A stretch of DNA of 64,000 nt from Chryseobacterium gleum (lineage in GTDB: Bacteria; Bacteroidota; Bacteroidia; Flavobacteriales_D; Crocinitomicaceae), in the NCBI GenBank assembly GCA_945897805.1, contig CAMDFX010000008.1:1-64000 (forward strand), given 5' to 3'. Shown here piece after piece: positions 16,288 through 25,359 of this stretch. Position numbers and translations under genes: made by a program. Under the pieces are notes generated by a model. It was given only the letters and a program-made list of their open reading frames with translations, ran no database searches and was not told where the DNA came from. Each line of letters starts with the position of its first letter. Position 1 is the stretch's first letter.

Positions 16288-18339
16288 TTATTTCGTCTGA
16301 TCTATCTTCCTAACCATAGTCAAAATCGTCGCCAACGCAACTGTTTCGCCGGTTTCATCATAAACATCCACCAAAAATTTCACAATTCCTTTGGCGATAT
16401 CGTCTTCCGTTTTTTTCTCCTGATCAATTTTTTCTTTCACGGTAAATCGCACACCCAGTGTTGCTCCCGGATAAACAGGTTTTGTGAAACGTGCTTCATC
16501 CAATCCGTAGTTCAATAAAACCGGACCTTTTTTCGGGTCAACAAACAAACCTGCCGCTTTGGATAATACAAAATATCCGTGGGCAACTCTGCGTTCGAAA
16601 ATCGTTCCTTCCAAAGAAGTAGCGTCCATGTGTGCATAGAAATTGTCACCCGAAACATTCGCGAAATTCACAATATCTGCATCGGTAACTGTGTGTTTGT
16701 GCGTGAAAACTGTTTCACCAATAACCAATTCTTCAAAGTGTTTTCTAAATACATGCGGATTCGCTTCTGGCATTTCCGCACCCACTTGAAATTGTTGTGT
16801 TATTTTGGTAATTGTCGTTGGATGTCCTTGAATGGCTGTGCGTTGCATGTAGTGCAAAACACCGCGTTTTCCGCCCATTTCTTCTCCACCTCCAGCGCGA
16901 CCTGGTCCACCGTGCGTCAGCAATGGCATTGGAGAACCATGACCTGTACTTTCTTTCGCACAGTCTTTGTTCAAGACCAAAATTCGTCCGTGCATACTTG
17001 CTGCGCCTACAACATATTCGGTTGCTTCTTGGTCATTTGGCGTAACGATTGATGAAACCAAAGAACCTTTCCCCATGCGAGAAAGTTCGATTGCATCGTC
17101 CATCGTTTTATAAGGCATGATGGTCGAAACGGGACCAAAAGCCTCAATTTCGTGTACATCTGTATTTTTGAAAGGATCATTATTGACAAACAAAATAGGG
17201 GAGAAGAACGCTCCTTTTTCAGAATCACCGCCTGTAACATTTACATGATTTACATTTCCAAAAACGATTTCTTGCGTTTGTGCCAAGCGATTCACATTTG
17301 CCCTAACTCGTTCAACTTGAGTCATCGTTGCCAAAGCACCCATGCGAACGCCTTCCATACTTGGATCTCCCACTTTTGTCGAAGCCAAGCGCGCTGAAAT
17401 GGCTTTTTGCACTTCGTCAAGTAAATTGTCTGGCACGATGATTCTTCTCACCGCGGTACATTTTTGACCAGCTTTTACTGTGATTTCTTTGGTCGTTTCT
17501 TTGATAAATAAGTCAAATTCTATGGTTCCGGGAACAGCGTGTTTTCCTAAAATTGTGGCATTCAATGAATCTGCTTCTAAATTGAAAGGAACACTTCGTT
17601 CTGAAAATTGGGGCAATGCTTTCAACATTTTCCCAGTGTGTGCACTTCCAGTGAAAGTCACAACATCTTCGCTGTCAACATGGTCAAGGATTCCTCGTCC
17701 CAATCCGCAAACCAATTGCAAACTTCCCTCAGGAAGAATTTTACTGTCGATGATGTCTTTCACCATCAATTCAGTCAAAAAGCAAGTGAATTCAGACGGT
17801 TTAACAATTGCAGGAACGCCGGCCATTAAATTGACTGCAATTTTTTCCAGCATTCCCCAAATCGGGAAATTAAAAGCATTGATGTGAATCGCAACACCTT
17901 GTTTAGGCACCATAATGTGATGTCCGATGAAACTTCCATTTTTAGAAAGCGGAGCCGCAACGCCGTCAACATAATATGGTAAATCAGGAAATTGTCTTCT
18001 CAAAGAAGCATTCGCAAAAATATTTCCAATTCCTCCTTCAATATCAATCCAAGAATCTACTCTTGTTGCACCAGTCAAGGCACTCAACGCATAATAAGAT
18101 TCTTTTTTGTCCATCAAATGCAAAGCCAACGCTTTGAGCATTCTGCCACGCTCTTGAAAAGTCATTTTTCGCAAAGCACGCCCGCCTTTCTCGCGTCCGT
18201 AAACCAATATTTCTTGGTAGTTCAAACCTGCGCTTGAAGTATTGCCAATTTTTTCGCCAGTTAACGCGTTGTATAAATTTGTTTCAGAACCTTCTCCTGA
18301 AACCCACTGTCCAAGGACATAGTTTTGCACTTGTATCAT
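16288..18339 (-). CDS. paaZ: PaaZ: oxepin-CoA hydrolase / semialdehyde dehydrogenase
   Basis: This bifunctional enzyme of the phenylacetyl-CoA catabolic pathway opens the oxepin-CoA ring and oxidises the resulting aldehyde. Counting from the ATG at 18339, which aligns with the family, it has 683 residues, close to E. coli PaaZ. The aldehyde dehydrogenase domain carries Glu255 (NLEADS) and Cys294 (GQKCTAVRR). The C-terminal MaoC hot-dog hydratase has FANVSGDNFYAHMD with the Asp and His. In-frame ATG codons up to 18402 add only a poorly matching leader. No other paa genes are in the window, so it may act with genes elsewhere or serve a related CoA-ring pathway. Confidence 0.95.
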   Translation of the reverse strand: MIQVQNYVLGQWVSGEGSETNLYNALTGEKIGNTSSAGLNYQEILVYGREKGGRALRKMTFQERGRMLKALALHLMDKKESYYALSALTGATRVDSWIDIEGGIGNIFANASLRRQFPDLPYYVDGVAAPLSKNGSFIGHHIMVPKQGVAIHINAFNFPIWGMLEKIAVNLMAGVPAIVKPSEFTCFLTELMVKDIIDSKILPEGSLQLVCGLGRGILDHVDSEDVVTFTGSAHTGKMLKALPQFSERSVPFNLEADSLNATILGKHAVPGTIEFDLFIKETTKEITVKAGQKCTAVRRIIVPDNLLDEVQKAISARLASTKVGDPSMEGVRMGALATMTQVERVRANVNRLAQTQEIVFGNVNHVNVTGGDSEKGAFFSPILFVNNDPFKNTDVHEIEAFGPVSTIMPYKTMDDAIELSRMGKGSLVSSIVTPNDQEATEYVVGAASMHGRILVLNKDCAKESTGHGSPMPLLTHGGPGRAGGGEEMGGKRGVLHYMQRTAIQGHPTTITKITQQFQVGAEMPEANPHVFRKHFEELVIGETVFTHKHTVTDADIVNFANVSGDNFYAHMDATSLEGTIFERRVAHGYFVLSKAAGLFVDPKKGPVLLNYGLDEARFTKPVYPGATLGVRFTVKEKIDQEKKTEDDIAKGIVKFLVDVYDETGETVALATILTMVRKIDQTK

Positions 18340-18758
18340 TATTGCTGTATTGCTTTTCGATTTATGAATCAAAGATAACTTCAAAATTTGAGAGAACGAC
18401 AATTCTTTTCAAATTTCCAAATTTCAATAGTGTTTCTAATTTTTCACTCTGTAGCATAATTTTGACTTTGAGAGAAATAAATTTAACAAAACCTTAATAT
18501 GTTGTGGTAAACAAAAATCAATTTTGCTAATCACATTCATTAAATTGCTTATAAAGATATGATTTTAAATATTTTAAAGATAATATTCACGCATTAAATC
18601 CGCTAATTAACTTCAATCAGTGAAAGTCCTATTTAAAATCAAATATTGCATAGGTGAATAAAAAATTACCACTTAATAATTGATATTTTTTAATAATCCA
18701 ATTCCTTTTACTATGTTTGGGGTCTTAAACAAAACGTAAAGTATAAAAAAAAGTAATT
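18340..18758. other. 419-bp divergent intergenic region with exbB promoter element
   Basis: This separates paaZ (minus) from the exbB operon (plus). No ORF is supported. TATGTTTG at 18712-18719 matches the TAnnTTTG -7 consensus and is about 40 bases upstream of the exbB start. A matching -33 element at normal spacing is not evident. No strong hairpin is present. Confidence 0.5.
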
Positions 18759-19565
18759 ATGAGTAATAAGCAAAAGACAGCTGGAGGTTTTTCGGCATTA
18801 ATCGCAGCAATCGCTATTGTAATAGCGCTGGTTATTGGTATTGTAATCTATATGTTTATTTTTGGAAATCCTACTAACTTCGTGGGTAACGATCCTACAA
18901 AAGAAGCATTGCAAGGAAATTACATGGGAATTATCTACAAAGGAGGTTTTATTGTACCTATTCTTTTGGCGGTAAACTTTATCATCATTATTTTCTCTAT
19001 CGAGCGTTTTGTAACGTTGGCTAAAGGAAAAGGAAAAGGAAATGTAGATGTTTTCGTTTCTAAAGTTAAAACACTTTTGGCAAACAAAGAAATCGAGCAA
19101 GCAGTTGTTGAGTGCGACAAACAAAGAGGTTCTTTGGCAAATGTTGTGCGTGCAGGTTTAGAAAAATACGATCACTTGAGCAAAGATTCTACCATGGAAA
19201 AAGAGCAAAAAGTGGAGTCTATGAAAAAAGAATTGGAAGAAGCTACTGCTTTAGAATTGCCTATGCTTTCTAAAAACTTGGTTATTCTTTCAACTTGTGC
19301 ATCTATCGCAACGTTGATTGGTTTGATTGGAACTGTACTTGGTATGATTCGTTCATTTGGTGCAATGAGTTCTGGTTCTCCTGATACTGCTGCATTGGCT
19401 GCTGGTATTTCTGAAGCTTTGATTAATACAGCTTTGGGTATTACAGGTTCTGCTATCGCAATCATCATGTACAACTTCTTTTCAACTAAAATTGACCAGA
19501 TGACTTACAGCATGGATGAAGCTAGTTTCACAATTGTACAAGATTTCGCAACTACTACAAAATAA
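18759..19565 (+). CDS. exbB: ExbB/TolQ/MotA-family proton channel
   Basis: This 268-residue inner-membrane protein forms the pentameric proton-conducting core that powers TonB. It has an N-terminal helix (about 13-36), a second helix (FIVPILLAVNFIIIIFSIERF), a cytoplasmic loop and the conserved C-terminal helices (LVILSTCASIATLIGLIGTVLGMIRSF, ISEALINTALGITGSAIAIIMYNFF). It heads a plus-strand operon with two ExbD genes and TonB, the standard Bacteroidota order, and energises outer-membrane TonB-dependent transport. A TATGTTTG promoter element lies upstream. Confidence 0.93.
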   Translation: MSNKQKTAGGFSALIAAIAIVIALVIGIVIYMFIFGNPTNFVGNDPTKEALQGNYMGIIYKGGFIVPILLAVNFIIIIFSIERFVTLAKGKGKGNVDVFVSKVKTLLANKEIEQAVVECDKQRGSLANVVRAGLEKYDHLSKDSTMEKEQKVESMKKELEEATALELPMLSKNLVILSTCASIATLIGLIGTVLGMIRSFGAMSSGSPDTAALAAGISEALINTALGITGSAIAIIMYNFFSTKIDQMTYSMDEASFTIVQDFATTTK

Positions 19566-19620
19566 GGTTCGGCCTTACGTTTATAGTAATTATAGTATTT
19601 ACAAAATATTTTAGAACGAA

Positions 19621-20295
19621 ATGCCTAAAATTAATATGCCCAAAAGCTCCCCGTCCATAGACATGACTCCTATGGTGGATTTGGCTTTCTTGTTGGTTAC
19701 ATTCTTTATGCTTTCGTCAAGTTTCCGTTCTGATGAAGCGGCTATAATTGATACGCCTTCTAGTATCAGTGACATGATTATTCCTGAAAATGTGATAATT
19801 GTTTCTATTGACAAAGATGGCCGTAAATTTTTCGGAATGTCTGGTAAAGATGAAGTGAAAACAAGACTTCTTGGCAGCATGGCGAAAAAGTACAATTTGC
19901 AGTTTACCAACGAGCAAGTAAAAGAATTTGTGAAAATGACCAACTTTGGTTGTGACATGAAAGAAATGCCTGCTTATTTGAATTTGAGTTCTGCGGAACG
20001 TAAAAATTTCAAAACAACTGGTATTCCAGCTGACTCATTGAATAACCAATTGAAAGATTGGATTTGGTACGGAAACCTCGAAGCATTGTCTGCAGGGGAA
20101 GAAGCTTTCTTGGAAGCAACTGACAAAGGTTTGGAACCTGAAGCAAACGATTTTAAACCAAAATTCATCCTGAAAGTGGACGGAAAAGCGGTTTACGTTC
20201 GCGCGAAACAAGTGATCGACGTATTTAGAGATTTGAATTTAAACAACTTGAATTTTGTTACTTCATTGGAACAAGATCCAAGAAAAAAAGAATAA
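19621..20295 (+). CDS. exbD: ExbD-family protein, first copy
   Basis: This 224-residue single-pass protein has the ExbD signature near the start: SIDMTPMVDLAFLLVTFFML, with the essential membrane Asp in MVDLAF. The periplasmic part is longer than in E. coli ExbD (about 141 residues), which is usual in Bacteroidota. It couples proton flow through ExbB to TonB movement. It lies between exbB and a second exbD, three bases before the latter. The two ExbDs are divergent outside the membrane motif, so they are likely distinct subunits and not a recent duplicate. Confidence 0.92.
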   Translation: MPKINMPKSSPSIDMTPMVDLAFLLVTFFMLSSSFRSDEAAIIDTPSSISDMIIPENVIIVSIDKDGRKFFGMSGKDEVKTRLLGSMAKKYNLQFTNEQVKEFVKMTNFGCDMKEMPAYLNLSSAERKNFKTTGIPADSLNNQLKDWIWYGNLEALSAGEEAFLEATDKGLEPEANDFKPKFILKVDGKAVYVRAKQVIDVFRDLNLNNLNFVTSLEQDPRKKE

Positions 20296-20298
20296 GAC

Positions 20299-20943
20299 AT
20301 GGCAGAAATTGCAGAAAGTGGCGGTGGTGGTCACGACAAAGGCAAGAAAAGAGCCAAAAAGCAATCGACGAAAGTCGACATGACACCAATGGTGGATTTG
20401 GCTTTCCTTTTGTTGACGTTTTTCGTATTGACTGCTACCTTTAGCAAGCCTAAAGTGATGAGCTTGGTCTATCCAGCGAAGCCAAAGGATAGTGTTCCGA
20501 TAAAAGATGTAGAAGTGAATAATGCCATTACATTTTTGTTGGCCGAAGATCGTATTTTCTATTATGAAGGTGCTTTTTATCCTGAGGGAAATGCCAAAGG
20601 AAAACCAGCAACTATATTAGAAGAAGCAAATTTTGGAGCAGGTGAAGGAAGTGTTCGTGAACTTTTGTCTAAATTGAATCGATTCGTTTTAGAGAAAAAA
20701 GTGACTTTGGATGCTGATTTGACCAGCAAAAAAATTGCAGATACAACTTATACAAGAAAAATTAGAGAAGCAAAAAGTGCAAATGAAGCGTTGAAAGTTT
20801 TGATTAAAACAGACAATGATGCAACTTGTAAAAACTTCATTGATTTAATTGATGAGTTAAAAATTGCTGATATTGGGGTGATTGCACCAGTTGATATCAT
20901 GCAAAGCGAGCTAGAATTAATTAAAGCTAAAACAGTAAAATAA
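20299..20943 (+). CDS. exbD: ExbD-family protein, second copy
   Basis: This 214-residue protein has a Lys-rich cytoplasmic start (GKKRAKKQ), then the ExbD motif STKVDMTPMVDLAFLLLTFF with the conserved Asp, one membrane helix and a long periplasmic domain. It follows the first exbD by three bases and ends one base before tonB, indicating tight translational coupling. With ExbB and TonB it makes the energy-transducing complex. Pairs of unequal ExbD proteins are common in Bacteroidota. Confidence 0.92.
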   Translation: MAEIAESGGGGHDKGKKRAKKQSTKVDMTPMVDLAFLLLTFFVLTATFSKPKVMSLVYPAKPKDSVPIKDVEVNNAITFLLAEDRIFYYEGAFYPEGNAKGKPATILEEANFGAGEGSVRELLSKLNRFVLEKKVTLDADLTSKKIADTTYTRKIREAKSANEALKVLIKTDNDATCKNFIDLIDELKIADIGVIAPVDIMQSELELIKAKTVK

Positions 20944-20944
20944 T

Positions 20945-21802
20945 ATGGGAATCATTTTCAGTATTGTATTGCTCGTAGCGCTTGTTTCATTGTACGACTA
21001 TTTTGCTGCCCGTCGTTGGCAACAAGTTACGTCTGCAAATAGAAATGAACTTGTTTTCGAACACCGCAACAAGGCCTACGGCGCATACGTAATTAGAAGA
21101 GATTATGACAAGCGGATGATCATAATCTTATCAAGTGTAGTTCTTGGTTTAGGATTGATTTATGGTACATACATGATTATCAAATCACTTCCTGAAGAAG
21201 TAATTGAAGAGCCACCAGTGGATATGTCTCAATTCAGTGTTGCTGCGCCTCCTGTAGAGGAAGTTGAGCCACCACCAGTTGAGGAAGAAATTCCACCAAT
21301 GGAGCAAACAATTGCTTTCTTGCCGCCAATCGTTACGGATGATGTTGTGGACAATCAAATTCCACCGCAAGACGCGATGGTTGATGTGAATGCTTCTACT
21401 GTAACTAATGAAGACGATAACAACTCTTTTGCTCCACCACCGACGGACAATACGCCGCCGCCAGTAGAGAAAAAAGATGATGAAGTTTTCTTGGATGTAG
21501 AGGAATCTGCTGAGTATCCAGGAGGTAGAGGTGCCATGATGAAATTCTTGGCTGATAACATGAAATACCCAGAAACTGCTATTGAAGCAGGTATCGAAGG
21601 AAAATGTTATTTGAGGTTCATCGTTGGAACAGATGGTAAAATCACAGAAGTGAAAGTTACGCGTCCAGTGCCAGATTGTCCAGAATGTGACTCTGAAGCA
21701 AAACGAGTAGTGAGATTAATGCCACGCTGGAAACCAGGGAAAATTGGCGGAAAAGGGGTAAGAAGTTACTTCGATTTACCAGTGAACTTTAAATTGAATT
21801 AA
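20945..21802 (+). CDS. tonB: Energy transducer TonB
   Basis: This 285-residue protein spans the inner membrane and carries energy to outer-membrane receptors. The N-terminal segment (IIFSIVLLVALVSLYDYFAARRW, then RNKAYGAYVIRRDYDKRM and a second helix) is the Bacteroidota form. A Pro/Glu-rich spacer (about 90-180) crosses the periplasm. The C-terminal TonB domain has YPGGRGAMMKFLADNMKYPETA and KVTRPVPDCPECDSEAKRVVRLMPRWKPG. It is the last gene before a terminator in the exbB-exbD-exbD-tonB unit. A paralogue lies at 35724. Confidence 0.95.
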   Translation: MGIIFSIVLLVALVSLYDYFAARRWQQVTSANRNELVFEHRNKAYGAYVIRRDYDKRMIIILSSVVLGLGLIYGTYMIIKSLPEEVIEEPPVDMSQFSVAAPPVEEVEPPPVEEEIPPMEQTIAFLPPIVTDDVVDNQIPPQDAMVDVNASTVTNEDDNNSFAPPPTDNTPPPVEKKDDEVFLDVEESAEYPGGRGAMMKFLADNMKYPETAIEAGIEGKCYLRFIVGTDGKITEVKVTRPVPDCPECDSEAKRVVRLMPRWKPGKIGGKGVRSYFDLPVNFKLN

Positions 21803-21824
21803 GAAAGTTTTAGAATTTATATTC

Positions 21825-21858
21825 ATCCCCGTTATCCATTGGATTTCGGGGATTTTTT
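21825..21858 (+). terminator. Rho-independent terminator after tonB
   Basis: ATCCCCG (21825-21831) pairs with CGGGGAT (21847-21853) and is followed by TTTTT. It separates the exbB-tonB unit from the downstream small membrane protein, although read-through is possible. Confidence 0.85.
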
Positions 21859-21866
21859 GAAATATT

Positions 21867-22070
21867 ATGAACACAAATTTCATCAGCAACACTTTTTCTG
21901 CTTTTATCATTGTTATGTGTCTAACCCTTTGTGGTTTCATGTTGTTCACAGAATTGTTCAATGATAAAATGACAGAATCTAGAAGATTGATTTTTGTCAT
22001 AGTGATGCTTACATACGCAACTTTTAGAGGTTTCCGATTGTTTCAAAGTATCAAGGCATCCAAAAAATAA
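21867..22070 (+). CDS. Small two-helix membrane protein
   Basis: This 67-residue protein has two hydrophobic segments (SAFIIVMCLTLCGFMLFTELF and LIFVIVMLTYATFRGFRLF) and a basic tail. No family is named with confidence. Its position between tonB and a PstS-like gene, 11 bases before the latter, suggests a small accessory protein of the TonB/Exb region. The coding frame is supported by its length, ATG start and tight spacing. Function unknown. Confidence 0.7.
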   Translation: MNTNFISNTFSAFIIVMCLTLCGFMLFTELFNDKMTESRRLIFVIVMLTYATFRGFRLFQSIKASKK

Positions 22071-22081
22071 TTATTCACGGT

Positions 22082-22987
22082 ATGAAAAATTCATTTAAAT
22101 TAGTTCTAGGCTGTTTAGTGCTGGTCGCAAGTTGCAATAATCCGATGAAAGTGACAGAAGCACACGGAATAGGCAAAGCAAAAATTTACATTGAAGAATC
22201 ATTCAAACCTTTGTTTGATACAAGTATTTATACTTTCGAAAGTCAAAATCCATTGGCGGATATTATTCCTGTTTATAAAACAGAGGAAGAAATATTGCAA
22301 GATTTTTTCGCTAAAAAAGTAGAGACAATGTGCATCACGCGCAATCTAACTGAATCTGAACTGGCGAAATTGAAAAAAGCCAATATTGAAGTTCGAAGCG
22401 AGATTCTAGCCAAAGATGCGGTAGCGCTAATTATCAATCCTGAAAATCCAGATTCTACTATCTCAATTGATGAATTGAAAGACATTTTAACTGGAAAAAC
22501 GAAAACTTGGTCTAGCTTGAAAACAGGAATTAATGTGGTTTTTGATCATGAAAATTCTGCCAATTTCAATTATTTGAAAAATTTGTCGGGTGTGACGAAA
22601 GTGCCAGAAAATGTTTTTGCAGTAAAATCAAATGCGGAAGTAATCAAATATGTCAAAAATAATAAAAGTGCCATTGGTGTAATTGGCGTGAATTGGATAA
22701 GTGACGAAGACGATCCGCAAACGCTGGATTTTTTAAACGGAATCAAAGTGATGGCAGTTTCTAAAACCGCAACAAGTGAATCTTTCAAGCCTTATCAATC
22801 CTACATTTACGACAAAAAATACCCAATGACAAGAGATTTATGGGTAGTAAATTACGCGGCACGTTCTGGCGTTAGTTCTGGTTTTTTATTATTCATGACA
22901 GGTGAAAAAGGACAATTATTAATTCAAAAATCATCTCTGATTCCAGCCAATATGGTGGCAAGGGTGATACAGTTAAAATCAGAATAA
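22082..22987 (+). CDS. PstS-like substrate-binding lipoprotein
   Basis: This 301-residue lipoprotein (lipobox VASC, Cys18) resembles the phosphate-binding PstS family of type 2 periplasmic binding proteins. Supporting motifs are AHGIGKAKIYIEESFKP, AVALIINPENPDSTISIDELKDILTGKTKTWSSL and IGVIGVNWISDEDDP. No phosphate-transport permease or ATPase genes are adjacent. In Bacteroidota such proteins often sit beside Exb/TonB genes and their ligand is unproven. It is 11 bases downstream of the small membrane protein and 108 bases before a TPR gene. Located probably at the periplasmic face of a membrane. Confidence 0.85.
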   Translation: MKNSFKLVLGCLVLVASCNNPMKVTEAHGIGKAKIYIEESFKPLFDTSIYTFESQNPLADIIPVYKTEEEILQDFFAKKVETMCITRNLTESELAKLKKANIEVRSEILAKDAVALIINPENPDSTISIDELKDILTGKTKTWSSLKTGINVVFDHENSANFNYLKNLSGVTKVPENVFAVKSNAEVIKYVKNNKSAIGVIGVNWISDEDDPQTLDFLNGIKVMAVSKTATSESFKPYQSYIYDKKYPMTRDLWVVNYAARSGVSSGFLLFMTGEKGQLLIQKSSLIPANMVARVIQLKSE

Positions 22988-23095
22988 TCACATTTAACTA
23001 TAAATTTTAATCAATTTATTACTTTTGTCCTTTTTTTGGCAAGACTATTGATTACTTTCATCACAAGAATAAAGCATAAACTAGAAATAAACAAA

Positions 23096-24715
23096 ATGAA
23101 AAATTTTAAGATTTTAGCTGTTTCAATGTTCGTAGGAACAATGCTAAATGCACAAACTTTAGAAAGTGCAATTAAGAAGACAGACAATGAAATGTTTGAT
23201 GCGGCGCGCACTGAATTCAAAGCGTTGGTTGCGAAAGAGCCGATCAAGGCTGACAACTATTTTTATTTCGGTGAAAATTATTTTCAAGCGGATAATTTAG
23301 ATTCTGCGAACATCATGTGGAAACAAGGTTTGGCTATTGATGCAGTGAATCCTCTAAATTTAGTTGGTACTGGAAAATACCTTTGGTTCAAAGGCGATAC
23401 CTTGGAAGGAAAAAAATTGTTTATTCAAGCATTGACTTTGACCAAAAATAAAAATGCTGAAGTGATGCGTCAAATTGGTTCTGTTTATACAAATGCACCA
23501 ATCAAAGCGTTGAATGCAGCAGTTGCGATTTTGACAACAGCAATCAAATTAGATCCAAAAAATATTGAAGGACATTTATTGTTAGGAGACGCTCTATTGG
23601 AATTGACTCCAACAAATGGCACTGAGGCGATGAAAAGCTACAACAATGCGTTGGATCTTGCGAAACAATCTAAAATTGTAGTTCGCAAAGCGAAAGTTTA
23701 TCAACGCGCTCAAAACTATCAATTGGCAAATGATTTATACATTGAAGCACAAGATTTAGATCCAACTTATGCACCAGCTTATAGAGAAAACGCGGAGTTA
23801 AACATGAAATTCAATCAAACTTCAAAAGCGGTTGAAAACTGGTTGTTTTACCTTGAATTGAATAACAATGATTATTCAAGATACCGTTATGCTACTTCAT
23901 TGTTCTCTGGAAAAAAATACTGCGAATCTGTAACGCAATTTGAAACTATTCACGCGAATGGATTTGAGAATTTTTACAGTCAACGTTTATTGGGTTATTC
24001 AATTTACGAGTGCAATGCGAAAGACCCAAAAGCAGATACTGCAAATTACAGAAAAGGGATGAACGCAATGAACAGATTTTTCCAAATTGCACCTGAAGAC
24101 AAAGTAATTGCGATGGATTACAAATACAAAGGTTTGTTGCTGTCTAAATTAGGAAGTGATTCTTCTGCGATTTTAGAATTGAACAGAGCGATTGAAAAAG
24201 ATCCTGCAAATGGCAATGAGTTGTATGGCGAATTGTCGAAATTGTATATGAAATCCAAAAAGTATGATTTGGTAATCTCTTCCTTAAATTTGAAAATGGG
24301 AACAGACTCTACAAAATTGACTGTTACTGAATTCAACGACATAGGCAGGGCTTATTATTTTGGTGCTAAAAACTTTGTATTGGCAGACGCAGCTTATGCG
24401 CAAGTAGCGAAATTATCTCCAACATTTGCAATGGCTTCTTTGTGGAGAGCGCGTGCCAATGTGCAATTAGATTTGAAAAAAGTAACTTGGGGCGCAAGAC
24501 CATATTACGAAAAATTCATTGAGTTGGTTCCAGAAGCTGAAAGAGCCGGAGCTTATAAAAACTTCATGATGGAAGCTGCAAAATACATGGGCGATTACTA
24601 CGTAAATTCCCCAGCAAAAGACATTGTCAAAGCAAAAGAAGCTTGGAACATCGTCAAAACGTTAGATCCTGCAGATGCGCAAGCAAAAACTTTCTTTGCG
24701 ACAGTAGGGAAATAA
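23096..24715 (+). CDS. Secreted TPR-repeat protein
   Basis: This 539-residue protein starts at ATG 23096, which gives a clean signal peptide (MKNFKILAVSMFVGTMLNAQ); an in-frame codon 20 residues earlier gives an implausible basic leader. The mature protein is a chain of TPR-like repeats, for example DNYFYFGENYFQADNLDSAN, IEGHLLLGDALLEL, AKVYQRAQNYQLANDLYIEAQ and ELYGELSKLYMKSKKYDLVI. It is probably periplasmic and mediates protein contacts. It ends the gene run that starts with the Exb/TonB system, and a terminator follows. The conserved neighbourhood suggests a link to TonB function; this is inference. Confidence 0.85.
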   Translation: MKNFKILAVSMFVGTMLNAQTLESAIKKTDNEMFDAARTEFKALVAKEPIKADNYFYFGENYFQADNLDSANIMWKQGLAIDAVNPLNLVGTGKYLWFKGDTLEGKKLFIQALTLTKNKNAEVMRQIGSVYTNAPIKALNAAVAILTTAIKLDPKNIEGHLLLGDALLELTPTNGTEAMKSYNNALDLAKQSKIVVRKAKVYQRAQNYQLANDLYIEAQDLDPTYAPAYRENAELNMKFNQTSKAVENWLFYLELNNNDYSRYRYATSLFSGKKYCESVTQFETIHANGFENFYSQRLLGYSIYECNAKDPKADTANYRKGMNAMNRFFQIAPEDKVIAMDYKYKGLLLSKLGSDSSAILELNRAIEKDPANGNELYGELSKLYMKSKKYDLVISSLNLKMGTDSTKLTVTEFNDIGRAYYFGAKNFVLADAAYAQVAKLSPTFAMASLWRARANVQLDLKKVTWGARPYYEKFIELVPEAERAGAYKNFMMEAAKYMGDYYVNSPAKDIVKAKEAWNIVKTLDPADAQAKTFFATVGK

Positions 24716-24745
24716 TTGATTGATTTGAAAGATTTTAAATATTTG

Positions 24746-24773
24746 AAAGGTGTTCGAAAGGACACCTTTTTTT
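24746..24773 (+). terminator. Rho-independent terminator after the TPR gene
   Basis: AAAGGTGT (24746-24753) pairs with ACACCTTT (24762-24769) around an 8-base loop, followed by a T-run. It closes the Exb/TonB/PstS-like/TPR region. Confidence 0.9.
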
Positions 24774-24877
24774 GTTTTATACCATTGATAATTTGCCCAA
24801 CAGTCTAATTTCTTAAAGTATTTTCAAAAATATTTTTTATTTTATGATGGTCGTAAATAGCTTACGTTCTGCCACCG

Positions 24878-24885
24878 TAGTTTTG
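24878..24885 (+). promoter_or_regulatory. Bacteroidota -7 promoter element
   Basis: TAGTTTTG matches TAnnTTTG and lies 19 bases before the ATG at 24905. Two 9-base inverted arms, TTTTATGAT near 24840 and ATCATAAAA near 24888, flank it and could be regulatory. No clear -33 box is visible. Confidence 0.45.
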
Positions 24886-24904
24886 TATCATAAAATTAAA
24901 AGAT

Positions 24905-25225
24905 ATGAGAGCAATATTTGACAAAATCAACATCGAATCAATTGAGTTTGAATCAGGAAGTCTTGAAGTACATGTGAATTGTAAAATTTCTCAGGGAAAC
25001 CAAACTTTTAGAAGTGAATTATTGGTTGACCACACAGATTTAAATAAATTGATGGGAAGAATTCAGCAGTTGTCTGAACAAACGGATGTAATGAATGCTT
25101 TTGATAAATTCGACATGCAAAACGGAAACGAGTATTATTCTTTGGAATTTCAAAAAACTGATTTGGCCGACTTGTGGATAGACAATGTTGAATTTGGAAA
25201 TGCATTTAGACAAATTCGCGCATAA
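24905..25225 (+). CDS. Small conserved-looking hypothetical protein
   Basis: This 106-residue soluble protein has no signal peptide, membrane segment or known motif. It reads as alternating short strands and one helix (IESIEFESGSLEVHVNCKI, DLNKLMGRIQQLSEQTDVMNAF, YYSLEFQKTDLADLWID). It stands alone between two terminator/promoter intervals, with its own TAGTTTTG promoter element. Codon use and composition resemble the neighbours. Not recognised; function unknown. Confidence 0.7.
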   Translation: MRAIFDKINIESIEFESGSLEVHVNCKISQGNQTFRSELLVDHTDLNKLMGRIQQLSEQTDVMNAFDKFDMQNGNEYYSLEFQKTDLADLWIDNVEFGNAFRQIRA

Positions 25226-25303
25226 AAAAAATGCATTTTTTGCCAACCTTCTATAAATATTTACGTTCTTATTGAAAAATGAGGTGCAAATGATAAAAAT
25301 TTG

Positions 25304-25311
25304 TACATTTG
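25304..25311 (+). promoter_or_regulatory. Bacteroidota -7 promoter element
   Basis: TACATTTG matches TAnnTTTG and lies 48 bases upstream of the lipoprotein start at 25360. No -33 element at standard spacing is evident. Confidence 0.4.
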
Positions 25312-25359
25312 GGAAGAATTATTTCCTTCGGGAAAAATTTGTAAATAAATATAGAAAAT

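Noticed and set aside
16243-18497. Several plus-strand open frames across paaZ
   Set aside because: All are antisense to a full-length, motif-complete enzyme gene.
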